This document shows, piece after piece, positions 9,477 through 18,793 of a stretch of DNA of 64,000 nucleotides. Source of the DNA: PXAP01 sp964421595 (GTDB lineage Bacteria; Bacteroidota; Bacteroidia; Bacteroidales; PUMT01); the NCBI GenBank assembly GCA_964421595.1, contig CAYQXY010000015.1:1-64000 (forward strand). The letters are read 5' to 3'. Position numbers and translations under genes: made by a program. The notes below the pieces were generated by a model. It made no database searches and was not told the DNA's origin. It saw only the letters and a program-made list of their open reading frames with translations. Each line of letters starts with the position of its first letter. Position 1 is the first letter of the stretch.

Positions 9477-10352
9477 CTACATCAGAAGGATGAGTGATAC
9501 CCCCATCACGGCCATACCGGAAATAAGTCCGTAAATAGAAAGATGGTGCTCACCGTATTCGCGTGCTGCCGGCAGCAGTTCATCGAGTGATATGAATACC
9601 ATGATACCGGCAACAGCAGCAAATATTACCCCGAACATTGAATCGTTAAGGTATGGCATAAGTATCAGCCAGCCTATAAGTGCTCCTACAGGCTCGGCCA
9701 GGCCCGAAAGAAAGGAATACTTGAAAGCTTTCTTCTTACTGCCCGTGGCGTAATAGATAGGAACGGAGACTGCAATGCCCTCGGGAATATTGTGTATGGC
9801 GATGGCGATGGCGATAGGTATACCAATCGACAAATCGGAAAGAGCAGCAATGAAAGTAGCCAGTCCTTCAGGAATATTATGTACTGTAATTGCTATGGCA
9901 GACATCAGGCCCATTCGCATCAGCTTGCTCTTATTATGATTATCTCTTCTAGTCTCGGCGTCAATTGATCCCTTCTCACCGCTTGTTCCTGGTCCGGCCC
10001 CGCTAACATCCTCCACCATACGCACTTCATGTGGATTTTCGGCTGTGGGGACAAGCCGGTCAATTAGTGCAATTACTGCAATTCCCCCAAAAAAAGAGAT
10101 TAGAGTTATCCAGCTGCCCTGAACAATGCCCATACCAGAAACCAGAGATTCCCTGGCTTTGAATAAAATCTCCACCATAGAAACATATATCATGACACCG
10201 GCTGAGAAACCAAGTGCCACAGCCAGAAATCTTGTATTTGTAGTTTTTGTAAAGAAAGCAAGAGCACTGCCAATCCCTGTAGAGAGTCCGGCGAAAACAG
10301 TAAGTCCGAACGCAATCAGCACGTCTGTTGAAAACATATCAGGTAACTCCAT
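9477..10352 (-). CDS. zupT: ZIP-family divalent metal transporter (ZupT-like)
   Basis: This 291-residue inner-membrane protein imports zinc and probably other divalent metals. It has eight predicted membrane segments. The two metal-site helices are clear: HNIPEGLATFIAAL at about residue 158 and AIHNIPEGIAVSVPIYYAT at about 186, with the conserved HNxPEG and H-x-x-x-E metal ligands. A hydrophilic loop at about 110-150, rich in charged residues, separates the third and fourth segments, as in ZupT proteins, where it is usually shorter and more His-rich. The gene stands alone, facing trpS, and ends 50 bp before the 5' side of the sugar transferase stop. Zinc is the usual substrate; specificity is inferred. 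Confidence 0.92.
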   Translation of the reverse strand: MELPDMFSTDVLIAFGLTVFAGLSTGIGSALAFFTKTTNTRFLAVALGFSAGVMIYVSMVEILFKARESLVSGMGIVQGSWITLISFFGGIAVIALIDRLVPTAENPHEVRMVEDVSGAGPGTSGEKGSIDAETRRDNHNKSKLMRMGLMSAIAITVHNIPEGLATFIAALSDLSIGIPIAIAIAIHNIPEGIAVSVPIYYATGSKKKAFKYSFLSGLAEPVGALIGWLILMPYLNDSMFGVIFAAVAGIMVFISLDELLPAAREYGEHHLSIYGLISGMAVMGVSLILLM

Positions 10353-10403
10353 TACTTGAGCCTTTTTTTAATTCAGCGAGGATTTTAGGCAAAGATAAAA
10401 AAT

Positions 10404-11924
10404 CTACTTGCTTCTCGCCTTTTTTAAAAGGATATTCACAAGCGCCATCCGGAAATAGCGTAAATCTGTAAGTAGTGGATTTTGTGAATATGCATCGAGA
10501 TATCTGATTTCAGAATCCTGTATCTCGGAGAGAGTTTTTGGCATATCTGCATAAAACGGAGGAATGAGACCCGGTTTGTATTTTATTCTTTTCTCCTGAA
10601 GTTTCTTGTCATATAAATCAAAATAACTTAAGCTCAGGGGCCTTACGCCAACCAGCTTAATCTCACCCTTAAGCAGGTTGAACAACATTGGGAGCTCATC
10701 TATCCAGAGTGCCCTTAGCATTTTACCGAGAGTGGTAACCCTGAAATCATTCTTATACTTTCCCCCCGTATCAAGATTATTATTTTCGAAAAGGTAATTC
10801 TGGAGATATTCAGCATACGGGTGCATGGTCCTGAATTTGTATACCCTTATTATCCGGCCATCCTTCCCCACACGTCGGAGCTTTATGAACATACCATAAG
10901 TAGGATCAAAATCATAAACCGGATCAGTTATTTTCCTTGCGCTGAAACAATATAACCCGTCAACATAATCATCGCCGTCAAGGGTAAATCCGCACGAATA
11001 CAATCTGCCCAGAAGCTCTGCCCTGGATATCACCCTGTTATTGCCACGTGTAAGGAAATAGTAAATACGTTGTGTCAGTATAAACTTGGGAAACACTCTC
11101 TTAAGCATGTAATCCATGGAGTAGTAAATCCAGTTAAGAACGGGAGGAAATTTGCGAAGGATCCGCATTTTTCTCAAGTCTTTTGTTTCTGCGCATCCTA
11201 TAAAGGTACCGCCTTCTGGAAGTTTCCGGTTTACCGATTCAAAGAATTTATTTATGTACCTGATATCATTCACCCGCTTCATGTTTACTACGGCCTTATA
11301 GAATTTATCAGGCTGCAATTCAATATTGAAACGGGAGCTTGTTGAAACAAGCAGGGTCTTTTTACAGGCATCGTCAAGAAATTTGCACATAAAAGAATAG
11401 ATACCTTTGCCGCATTCCTGATAAACTGCATGTTTTATTACATCGGAATTAAGTGTGAATTGCCTGAAATCTCTGGCAATACGGGCATTCTTTATTTCAG
11501 AAGGCCTTGCAGGCGGATTTATCTTACCATTTCCGTTCAGAGTTCTGGTTGAAATAAGGGAATAATAAATATTCCCGGTTAGAAGCTCAATCATTGTAGC
11601 AACCCCGATTGTACCGAACAGCATTAGCCTTGAAAAATCTGTGATCCATAATAAAACAATAAAAAGCAATATCACTCCAAGGGAAATGAAATTAGACAGG
11701 AAAATGCTCCGTAATAATTTCCTGAGCCCGTTGGTTTTCCTTACAGTGTATTTTTTGAAATAGAATGATGCGGCCGTCCATACTATAAGCAGAAAGATAA
11801 ATCCACTTATGTATTCGGGTGTCAGATAATTCACCGGTACGGGCTTATAAAGGGCAATAAGGAAAAAAGATGCCGTAAGGATCAGAATATCAACAAAATA
11901 AATTACATATTGACGCTTAAGCAT
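10404..11924 (-). CDS. Sugar transferase with an unusual central domain (polysaccharide priming)
   Basis: The 506-residue protein has three parts. The first 130 residues hold about four membrane segments. The C-terminal part (about 350-490) is a bacterial sugar transferase domain with YKFRTMHPYAE, LGKMLRALWIDELPMLFNLL and GEIKLVGVRPLS, the signature of WcaJ/WbaP-type phosphoglycosyl transferases, which load the first sugar phosphate onto undecaprenyl phosphate. Between them (about 150-345) lies not the usual nucleotide-binding-like fold but a segment with INKFFESVNRKLPEGGTFIG and SRAELLGRLYSCGF, which recalls the C-terminal half of a SAM methyltransferase. The end of the catalytic domain reads YKPGLIPPFYADMP where WcaJ-type enzymes usually have a PGITGWAQ-like motif. 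A role in starting a surface polysaccharide is inferred from the domain and from the fcl/gmd neighbours. Confidence 0.82.
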   Translation of the reverse strand: MLKRQYVIYFVDILILTASFFLIALYKPVPVNYLTPEYISGFIFLLIVWTAASFYFKKYTVRKTNGLRKLLRSIFLSNFISLGVILLFIVLLWITDFSRLMLFGTIGVATMIELLTGNIYYSLISTRTLNGNGKINPPARPSEIKNARIARDFRQFTLNSDVIKHAVYQECGKGIYSFMCKFLDDACKKTLLVSTSSRFNIELQPDKFYKAVVNMKRVNDIRYINKFFESVNRKLPEGGTFIGCAETKDLRKMRILRKFPPVLNWIYYSMDYMLKRVFPKFILTQRIYYFLTRGNNRVISRAELLGRLYSCGFTLDGDDYVDGLYCFSARKITDPVYDFDPTYGMFIKLRRVGKDGRIIRVYKFRTMHPYAEYLQNYLFENNNLDTGGKYKNDFRVTTLGKMLRALWIDELPMLFNLLKGEIKLVGVRPLSLSYFDLYDKKLQEKRIKYKPGLIPPFYADMPKTLSEIQDSEIRYLDAYSQNPLLTDLRYFRMALVNILLKKARSK

Positions 11925-12058
11925 AAGAAATAGAAATTGAACAAATCTATATAAAAAGCAGCAACCATTTATTTACCATGCCAATCCAAATGCAATTTAG
12001 AATTAGACCCGATAATAAATAACCAGGAAAAGGCAATGGCCGGCTTACAGGTCAGTCC

Positions 12059-15000
12059 TTATATTAATTGTCTTTTTAGCTTGATCAGATTCATTTCCGA
12101 TTTTTCAAATACTTTCCTGAGATCGGCCAGTACAACAAGTAGCTTGCCCGGCCTTTCCTTTGAATTCAGTTCGATGTATTCAGAAAGCCTGGCTTCTGCG
12201 TCCAGTGAAATATAAAGTGCCATCCCACGTATTTTATGGGCAGCAAATTCAATTTCCTTTACATCGCCCAGTGAGATTGCCATCTCCAGATCATCAATTC
12301 CCGCGCGAATCCGGGGAAGAGCCTTATTAACCAGCTTACCCAGCATTTCTTCATCAATAGACAGCCGGTCAATTATCTTCTGCTTTAATTCCTGCGAAGT
12401 TTCGGTGGTCGCTGACTGGCTCGCGGAAGGGCTATTTTTTGTTACTGAAAGATACTGCTCAAATACTTCCCTCATTCTGTCCCTTTGAATAGGTTTCGCA
12501 AGATAATCATCCATTCCTGCCTGCAGACAGACATCTTTTTCTCCTTTCATGGCCCTTGCGGTAAGAGCAATAACAGGTACTCTCCGGCCGGTCTGCTTTT
12601 CAAGTTTCCTGATCTCTCCTGTAGCTATGTAGCCATCCATTAAAGGCATCTGGATATCCATAAGGATCAGATCAGGATTATGCCTTACATAGGAATCTAC
12701 TGCTTCTTCTCCATTTGAGGCTCCAATTACAGTCGCATCAGGGAGTATCCCTTTCACAATAAGACGTGCAAGCTCCATATTCATGTCAACATCTTCAGCA
12801 ATCAGGATAACAGGCTGGTCAACTGATCCATTTATTGTATTCATGTTAATATCACCCGATTGTGCTTCTTTAATCTCATGCTCAGAACTCTTGAGGTTAT
12901 TCAGGCATTGCCACAATTCACTTTGCTTTACCGGCTTAACAAGATTAAATCTGACACCAAGTTCTTTACACTCCTTATTTATCTTATCATCATCAGAAGA
13001 ACTGTGCATTATCAGTACAGGTTGCTTGCGCGGATCGAGCCGGATCTTGTCACGTATAAGCCTGATTGTCTCAACACCGTCCAGATAGGGCATTTGACAA
13101 TCTACAATGATAAGATCATATAATTGTTGATTCTCAATCAGCGACAGCGCATCAAGTCCATTAGCGGCAGTATCGGAACTTATTCCCCAGTTGTCAAGAG
13201 TTCTGCTTAATATGATCCTGTTGTTCTCATTGTCATCAACAATGAGGACTTTTTTAATGTTGCTAATTGGTTCCATCGACAATTTCTCTCCCTGTTCATA
13301 ATCCCTCTTCAATGAAAAATAAAACCTGCTGCCTTCTCCCGGAATGCTTTCCAGCAACAATTCACATCCCATTTTCTCCAGAAGACTTTTCGTGATAACT
13401 AAACCCAGGCCTGTTCCTCCGAAACGCCTTGTCGTAGAAGTATCGGCCTGGGAGAATGCCTGAAAAAGCTTTTTTTGCTGCTCTTCGCTTATTCCGATAC
13501 CGGTATCGCGCACCGAAAAGCTGAAAGTACCATGGTCCTTTCTGTTCTCATCTCCCAGAAAATCAAGCTTCAGCTCAATTTCACCATTTTCGGTAAATTT
13601 CACGGCATTGCTGAGCAAATTTGTAAGGACCTGTTTTAACCTGTACGGATCGGCAACAACAAACCTTGGTACCTCAGGACCAATATTCAGGAGCAATTCC
13701 AGTTCTTTTTTAGATGTACTGTGCTTTATAATATCAACCGTTTGCTCAGTGAGCTCTATAATATCAGTCTTTATCTCTTCCAGGTCAAGTTTGCCTGCTT
13801 CTATTTTTGACAGATCCAGAATGTCATTAATTATCCCTAGCAGCGAATGGGCCGAGTTATTGGCATTTTCGACGTATCGCTTCTGCTCTGGTTTCAGGCC
13901 GGTACTTGAAAGAAGCTCAGTAAAGCCTATCACTCCGTTCAACGGGGTTCTTATCTCATGACTCATATTTGCCAGGAACTCAGATTTCGCCTGGCTGGCA
14001 GCATTGGCCTGCTGTAATGCCATATCCAGCTGCAAGTTCTGCATCTCAGTCCTGTGCGCAAATTCCTGAATCCTGTTTTCTGTCTGCCAGCGGTTTCTTA
14101 TGTTAACCATTATCTGTGCAAACAGTTCCAGAAGCTTTACCTCACTGTCAGTGTAATTATGATGCTCCAGAACTGAATCAAATCCGACAAAACCTGTGCA
14201 TACACCATCAGACATCATCGGAAAGGCCACCATGCTTTTAATTTCCTGTGCCTCCAGCAAACCCTTCAGATTATCATTATCAGGTAAAGCTTGAACATCA
14301 GATACAAACTTGGGCAGCCCCTTGATATGCTTATCCATCCATGTAGGGATCATATTCAGATCAAGGGCCTGCAGATTATCAATCTGGGAAGAGATACCTT
14401 CTTTACACCATTCATATATATTGACTGCTATATACTTCTCAAAATCATAATCGAAAATATAGGCGCGGTCTGCATTTACAAATTCCCCCAGTTCGCTCAG
14501 GGCCTCATTTATTGATTTATCTATTTCTTCAATTGGTATATTTATGTATTTCAATGACATGTTCATCAGAACATGCTGCATTTCAGTATAATTGACCAGT
14601 GCCTCCTCAGTCTGTTTACGTTCGGTAATATCACGCGCTATACCCTCTATGGCAATCAAATTACCTGAATTGTCAAAGATCAGGGTGTTTGTTTGCTCTG
14701 TCCATATTATTGTCCCGTCCTTTTTCTGCCACCTTAGAATAAGAGGTTTATTCGCTGCCGCAGGATCATCTGCAAGTGTTCTCAGTAAGTGGCGGTCATC
14801 AGGATGTACAAGCTTGAATCCAAGAAGCGGGTCAGCATAATGTTCTTCGGGTGTGTAACCGGTCACATAAGTTGATGCGGGACTGACATATGTAAATCTT
14901 TGTTCTGGGATGAAATCAACCCTGTAGATAAGATCCCTGGCGTTTTCGGCTAAAAGCCTGTGTTTTTCCTCGCTTCTTTTAAGAGAATCAGCAGCCATCT

Positions 15001-15706
15001 TTCGGTCTGTAATATCCCGTGCGGCAGCATATATCTGGCTGCCATAGGGATGTGAGCGCCACTCGATAAACCGGTATGACCCGTCCTTGCACCGGTAACG
15101 GTTAACAAAATTAAGGACGACCTCCTGGTTATCAAGTTGAGACATTGCCTCAAGGGTCTTTTTCTGATCATCAGGGTGAACAAAGTCAAGAAACTTCCTC
15201 ATCCTGAGTTCCTTTAAAGTAAACCCCAGAGTCGATTCCCATGCCTTGTTCAGTTTTAAAAATCTTCCTTCCGAATCGGCAATACAAAGCAGGTCAAGGT
15301 TAACACTAAAAAACCTCTCAAGTTCATCCGACTTCTCCTTCTCCTCAGTAATGTCAGTGAATGTGGTAGAAAAGTGATCTTTCTCTGAAGAAAAGACATT
15401 GATCTTAAACCATTTGCCAAGCGAATCAGAAAAACTGATTATCTCCTTTTCACCTCCCTTCATGGCAATCTCACCAAACGCCTTAATCCAGTCAAACTTG
15501 TCATTGACCATGCCGGGGAGCACAGCAGTAACTCTCTGTCCTGCAATATTTTCGGCTTTCAGCCCCATAAGTTTTTCATATGCCGGATTTACCTCGATAA
15601 ACTCATAATCGCACGGGATCCCCCCGGAATCGTAAACCAGCTTATGATAGGCATAGCCAAAAGGCATCTTATCAAGCAGAGATTTGTATAAATCATCCTT
15701 TCTCAT
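12059..15706 (-). CDS. Hybrid sensor histidine kinase (3 PAS, GAF, HisKA, HATPase, 2 REC, Hpt)
   Basis: This cytoplasmic multistep phosphorelay protein of 1215 residues has no membrane segment. Three PAS domains occupy about 1-370; they end in DITEEKE, DITDRK and DITERK. A GAF domain follows (about 385-530). The HisKA box FLANMSHEIRTPLNG has its phospho-His near residue 582, and the HATPase shows DTGIGISEEQ and GGTGLGL. Two receiver domains have their Asp in IIVDCQMPYLDG (about 868) and LILMDIQMPLMDG (about 1016). The Hpt domain has AAHKIRGMALYI (His about 1155). The longest frame starts at a TTG at 15790. I chose the ATG at 15706 because the first PAS fold begins immediately after it. No DNA-binding partner is adjacent, and the signal is unknown. 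Confidence 0.9.
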   Translation of the reverse strand: MRKDDLYKSLLDKMPFGYAYHKLVYDSGGIPCDYEFIEVNPAYEKLMGLKAENIAGQRVTAVLPGMVNDKFDWIKAFGEIAMKGGEKEIISFSDSLGKWFKINVFSSEKDHFSTTFTDITEEKEKSDELERFFSVNLDLLCIADSEGRFLKLNKAWESTLGFTLKELRMRKFLDFVHPDDQKKTLEAMSQLDNQEVVLNFVNRYRCKDGSYRFIEWRSHPYGSQIYAAARDITDRKMAADSLKRSEEKHRLLAENARDLIYRVDFIPEQRFTYVSPASTYVTGYTPEEHYADPLLGFKLVHPDDRHLLRTLADDPAAANKPLILRWQKKDGTIIWTEQTNTLIFDNSGNLIAIEGIARDITERKQTEEALVNYTEMQHVLMNMSLKYINIPIEEIDKSINEALSELGEFVNADRAYIFDYDFEKYIAVNIYEWCKEGISSQIDNLQALDLNMIPTWMDKHIKGLPKFVSDVQALPDNDNLKGLLEAQEIKSMVAFPMMSDGVCTGFVGFDSVLEHHNYTDSEVKLLELFAQIMVNIRNRWQTENRIQEFAHRTEMQNLQLDMALQQANAASQAKSEFLANMSHEIRTPLNGVIGFTELLSSTGLKPEQKRYVENANNSAHSLLGIINDILDLSKIEAGKLDLEEIKTDIIELTEQTVDIIKHSTSKKELELLLNIGPEVPRFVVADPYRLKQVLTNLLSNAVKFTENGEIELKLDFLGDENRKDHGTFSFSVRDTGIGISEEQQKKLFQAFSQADTSTTRRFGGTGLGLVITKSLLEKMGCELLLESIPGEGSRFYFSLKRDYEQGEKLSMEPISNIKKVLIVDDNENNRIILSRTLDNWGISSDTAANGLDALSLIENQQLYDLIIVDCQMPYLDGVETIRLIRDKIRLDPRKQPVLIMHSSSDDDKINKECKELGVRFNLVKPVKQSELWQCLNNLKSSEHEIKEAQSGDINMNTINGSVDQPVILIAEDVDMNMELARLIVKGILPDATVIGASNGEEAVDSYVRHNPDLILMDIQMPLMDGYIATGEIRKLEKQTGRRVPVIALTARAMKGEKDVCLQAGMDDYLAKPIQRDRMREVFEQYLSVTKNSPSASQSATTETSQELKQKIIDRLSIDEEMLGKLVNKALPRIRAGIDDLEMAISLGDVKEIEFAAHKIRGMALYISLDAEARLSEYIELNSKERPGKLLVVLADLRKVFEKSEMNLIKLKRQLI

Positions 15707-15811
15707 AACACACAAATTATCCGGTATTGAAAGGGTTTTACGAAACATATACTCTAATGTTACAGAACCCGCGAATATATAATGCTGCAAAAATGTTAAT
15801 TTTTAGCAACT

Positions 15812-15910
15812 GCACTTTTGTACTAACCGTTTTTTAGCTGCCGAAAAAGAGTGACAGACAAAAGGCATTTTTTGGTTACCGTTTTTTGCTGTTGAAAAAA
15901 AGTGACAGAC
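15812..15910 (+). repeat. Two tandem copies of a ~50-bp extragenic palindrome-like repeat
   Basis: Two imperfect copies (about 15812-15862 and 15863-15910) share the order GCA(C/T)TTTT, a TAACC or TTACC box, a T-run, GCTG, an A-run and GTGACAGAC. T-run and A-run can pair as a hairpin. The same family returns three times at 31.26-31.69 kb, so it is a dispersed extragenic element. The second copy ends inside the promoter of the next gene and supplies its -33 region. Confidence 0.7.
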
Positions 15911-15922
15911 AACGTATATTTG
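15892..15922 (+). promoter_or_regulatory. Bacteroidota-type promoter of the PqqD/HprK-like gene
   Basis: TTG at 15892-15894, a 20-nt spacer and TATATTTG at 15915-15922 fit the -33/-7 pattern of Bacteroidota sigma-ABfr promoters. The ATG follows at 15937, giving a very short leader. This is the best-spaced promoter in the window. Confidence 0.6.
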
Positions 15923-15936
15923 CGTAAATTGAAGCA

Positions 15937-17118
15937 ATGACTGAAAACTATAGAGGAAAAAGAGTAGCAAAAAGAACCGGCGACAGCCATGTTGTATGGT
16001 TCCAGGAGAGCAACCGGTGGGTTGAATTCAAAGAACCGGCCTGGTTCATCTATAGTTTGATCGAGGAAAAAACTGCGGAGAGCAAAATCAGGGATCTGCT
16101 GATCAGCAGATATGAACTTCCCGAAACTGAGGCAAAACGTTTCCTGCAGGAAGTTATCGAAGGGATCAGGGTATCGGAGATTCCATCAGGTAATCTGCCA
16201 CCGGGAGAAACCGAAAGCTCAGAATACAACAGCTATATTTTCAATCGACGGACAACCAGGCATTACATGATGAACAACCGGCATATATCTATTACTTATG
16301 GTTCTGCACTGCTGGAATATTATATTCACCGCCCCCTTTCTCATCTGGAAGCAAAGACCGGAGAAAAGGGAGCTACTCAATTTGAGCTTTTCGAAATCAG
16401 GGATGATAAAAACAAGTATATACTACGCTATAACAAACCAGGTGCGCCACCTGCAAAAGTATATGGCGATCCGGGTATGCTTAAACACAAACTTTATACT
16501 GAAATCACAAGCTGCATTTACGGAGTGCCACCGGAAGAATGGATGTCTTTTATACATGCTTCGGCAATAACAAACGGCAAAGAGGCTATTCTGCTCTCCT
16601 CATCCAGCGGATCGGGTAAAAGCACAATGGCAGCAATGCTGCAATCGGCAATGGCAATAAAGATGGGCCATGGACAATTTTTCATGTCGGATGATTTTGT
16701 TCCGGTAGATGCAAAAGAAAAAAAGGTTCATGTATTTCCGGCAGCACTATCTGTAAAGGAGGGCTCATTCAGCGTGATCTCGCAATTTTATGATCCTGTC
16801 GCTGACGCTGATACAGGCTTCAGCCAATCGGCCAACCGGCGAATCAGGTACCTTCTTCCCCGTTTTCAGGATAACATTTATCAGCCCCGGCCGGTAAAGG
16901 CTATCGTCTTCCTGAAACGAGATGAAGATATAAGCTTTAAAATGGAGAAGTTGCAGGTAACCAGAGCCCTGTCACTCTTTCATCAGGAGGCATGGGTCTC
17001 ACATAATCCGGGCCATGCCCAGGCCTTCATTGACTGGTTTGTAACCCTGAATTGTTACAGGCTGGAATATTCGGACAATATCAAAGCCATAGAGGCCATT
17101 TCGGGTCTTTTTAAATGA
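15937..17118 (+). CDS. PqqD-like domain fused to an HPr-kinase-like ATP-binding domain
   Basis: The 393-residue protein begins with a winged-helix PqqD-like region (about 1-90; VVWFQESNRWVEFKEPAW then FIYSLIEEKTAESKIRDLL), a fold that binds peptide or protein partners. The C-terminal half resembles HPr kinase/phosphorylase: a P-loop SSSSGSGKST at about 220-229 inside an EAILLSSSSGSGKST strand-loop, then FFMSDDFVPVDAKEK with paired acidic residues near 250. Known HprK enzymes phosphorylate a Ser of the HPr protein. HprK-related kinases without that role occur in polysaccharide and peptide-maturation loci. The gene lies opposite the histidine kinase and near fcl, gmd and a family-5 nucleotidyltransferase-like gene. 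Its substrate is unknown, and a regulatory kinase role in glycan synthesis is inferred. Confidence 0.75.
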   Translation: MTENYRGKRVAKRTGDSHVVWFQESNRWVEFKEPAWFIYSLIEEKTAESKIRDLLISRYELPETEAKRFLQEVIEGIRVSEIPSGNLPPGETESSEYNSYIFNRRTTRHYMMNNRHISITYGSALLEYYIHRPLSHLEAKTGEKGATQFELFEIRDDKNKYILRYNKPGAPPAKVYGDPGMLKHKLYTEITSCIYGVPPEEWMSFIHASAITNGKEAILLSSSSGSGKSTMAAMLQSAMAIKMGHGQFFMSDDFVPVDAKEKKVHVFPAALSVKEGSFSVISQFYDPVADADTGFSQSANRRIRYLLPRFQDNIYQPRPVKAIVFLKRDEDISFKMEKLQVTRALSLFHQEAWVSHNPGHAQAFIDWFVTLNCYRLEYSDNIKAIEAISGLFK

Positions 17119-17323
17119 ACCTCAATTGTGCAGGGCCGGCACTTCTGCCTTGTCAAACTCACAATCTATTTACGAACAGCGCAACTAAATATAAATCCTA
17201 CTCAAATTGAGAAGTCTTACACCTTCCTGCTCATATGCTGCCGGCTGGCATGGAATCAGATGATATCGATCATCTCAATAGTTTTATTATTCCTGAAGGT
17301 AAATATTGGCTTGACTATGCTAC

Positions 17324-18427
17324 CTATGCATTTACTTTCCCCTGATAGACCTGATAAACACCGGTGATTCCGTCTTTAAGTGCTATATTGTGCATCCATC
17401 CCAGCTTATGCAGCAGGCTGACATCAAGCTGCTTTTTAATAGTCCCGTCAGGCTTTGAAGAGTCCCATCTGATAACGCCTTTAAATCCGACAACCTCCCT
17501 TACAACCTCTGCCAGATCTTTAATGGTTATATCTTCACCGGTGCCGGTATTAATATGTGTCTGTCCAAGATCATTATACAGGGTCTCTGCATCAACCTCC
17601 TCCATCATATAAACACAGGCAGCTGCCATATCATCAACATGAAGAAATTCACGGTAAACTTTACCTGTTCCCCACAGGGTAATATCAACATTATTCGTGC
17701 CTTCGTCATCACTCAGAGCATTCCGGGATATCCCAAACTCAGACAAAACATCCAGTATGGCCATTTCACTGCTACTCCCGTTAACTTCCCCGACAGGGTT
17801 CCTGTCAAAATCTTCGCGAATGGCATCGAGATTCCCTTCTCCCAGACATTTACCCAGGTGCATTTTCCTTATTAATGCCGGCAGTACATGAGACTTTTCA
17901 AGGTCATAATTATCATTTGGCCCAAACAGGTTGGTGGGCATTACAGATATGAAATTACAGCCGTACTGCCTGAAATAATTTTCGCACATTTTTATACCGG
18001 CTATCTTGGCAATCGCGTAAGGTTCATTGGTTATTTCCAGAGGACCGGTAAGCAGGTATTCCTCTTTCATTGGCTGAGGAGCTTCTTTCGGATATATACA
18101 CGAACTGCCCAGAAACAAAAGTTTTTTTACGCCATGCTTCCAGGCTGCATGAATGACATTGTTCTGGATCATCAGGTTCTCATAAATGAACTCGGCCCGG
18201 TAAGTGTTATTCGCAACTATACCCCCAACCTTCGCTGCGGCAAGTATCACGTAATCCGGACGTTCTTTTTCAAAGAACCTGTCAACATCCTGCTGTACTG
18301 AGAGATCTAGTTCGCCGGAAGTACGTAATATAAAATTATTATACCCCTTCGCACTCAGATTTCGGTGAATTGCCGATCCAGCCATGCCCCTGTGGCCGGC
18401 TATATATATCTTACTATCCTTTTGCAT
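17324..18427 (-). CDS. fcl: GDP-L-fucose synthase
   Basis: This NADPH-dependent epimerase/reductase converts GDP-4-keto-6-deoxy-mannose into GDP-L-fucose. It has the short-chain epimerase fold: the cofactor loop GHRGMAGSAIHRNL at residues 11-24, then LAAAKVGGI, the catalytic Ser in FLGSSCIYPKEAPQPM, the YAIAKIAGIKMCE Tyr-Lys pair and MPTNLFGPNDNYD. At 367 residues it is about 45 longer than the E. coli enzyme. The extra part lies around residues 205-255, as in Bacteroides Fcl proteins. It acts directly after the product of gmd, which lies 366 bp upstream on the same strand. Confidence 0.95.
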   Translation of the reverse strand: MQKDSKIYIAGHRGMAGSAIHRNLSAKGYNNFILRTSGELDLSVQQDVDRFFEKERPDYVILAAAKVGGIVANNTYRAEFIYENLMIQNNVIHAAWKHGVKKLLFLGSSCIYPKEAPQPMKEEYLLTGPLEITNEPYAIAKIAGIKMCENYFRQYGCNFISVMPTNLFGPNDNYDLEKSHVLPALIRKMHLGKCLGEGNLDAIREDFDRNPVGEVNGSSSEMAILDVLSEFGISRNALSDDEGTNNVDITLWGTGKVYREFLHVDDMAAACVYMMEEVDAETLYNDLGQTHINTGTGEDITIKDLAEVVREVVGFKGVIRWDSSKPDGTIKKQLDVSLLHKLGWMHNIALKDGITGVYQVYQGKVNA

Positions 18428-18793
18428 TGATAATGATCATTTAATTAAACGATAACTTATTACAATTTCATCCGAATTAAGTGTTGTTATAATATCTGCT
18501 ATAAGAAGGCAATACCTCCATATCAGGTGGTTAACGCGGATGGTTCACCCATGCTTTATTCATCTCTTCTTGTGTGAACCGGCTCATGGGTTATTAATTT
18601 ACCTGAATATCACTTACACTAACAATCCAACCTTCACCCTGCTTAAAATCACTCTGGCCATTTAGGTAAGTTAAATGGAAAAATTAATATCCATTGTAGC
18701 AAACAGACCAGAGCCCGATAACCCTTAAACGCAAATAGAATAAGAGGTTTAAAAATTAGTGATCGATGGGTAAAGAAGCACTCCGCTTCATCA
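18428..18793. other. Intergenic region between gmd and fcl
   Basis: The 366-bp gap separates two consecutive pathway genes on the minus strand. It contains no open frame with recognisable features. An inverted repeat, GGGCC-CGTC-GGCCC, followed by a T-run on the plus strand, lies just inside the 3' end of gmd (about 18800-18820). The gap is long for an operon, so fcl may have its own promoter, but no TAnnTTTG match was found. Confidence 0.4.

Noticed and set aside
17128..17367. 79-codon open frame after the PqqD/HprK-like gene
   Set aside because: Composition is unlike the neighbours, and its end overlaps the 3' end of fcl on the other strand.
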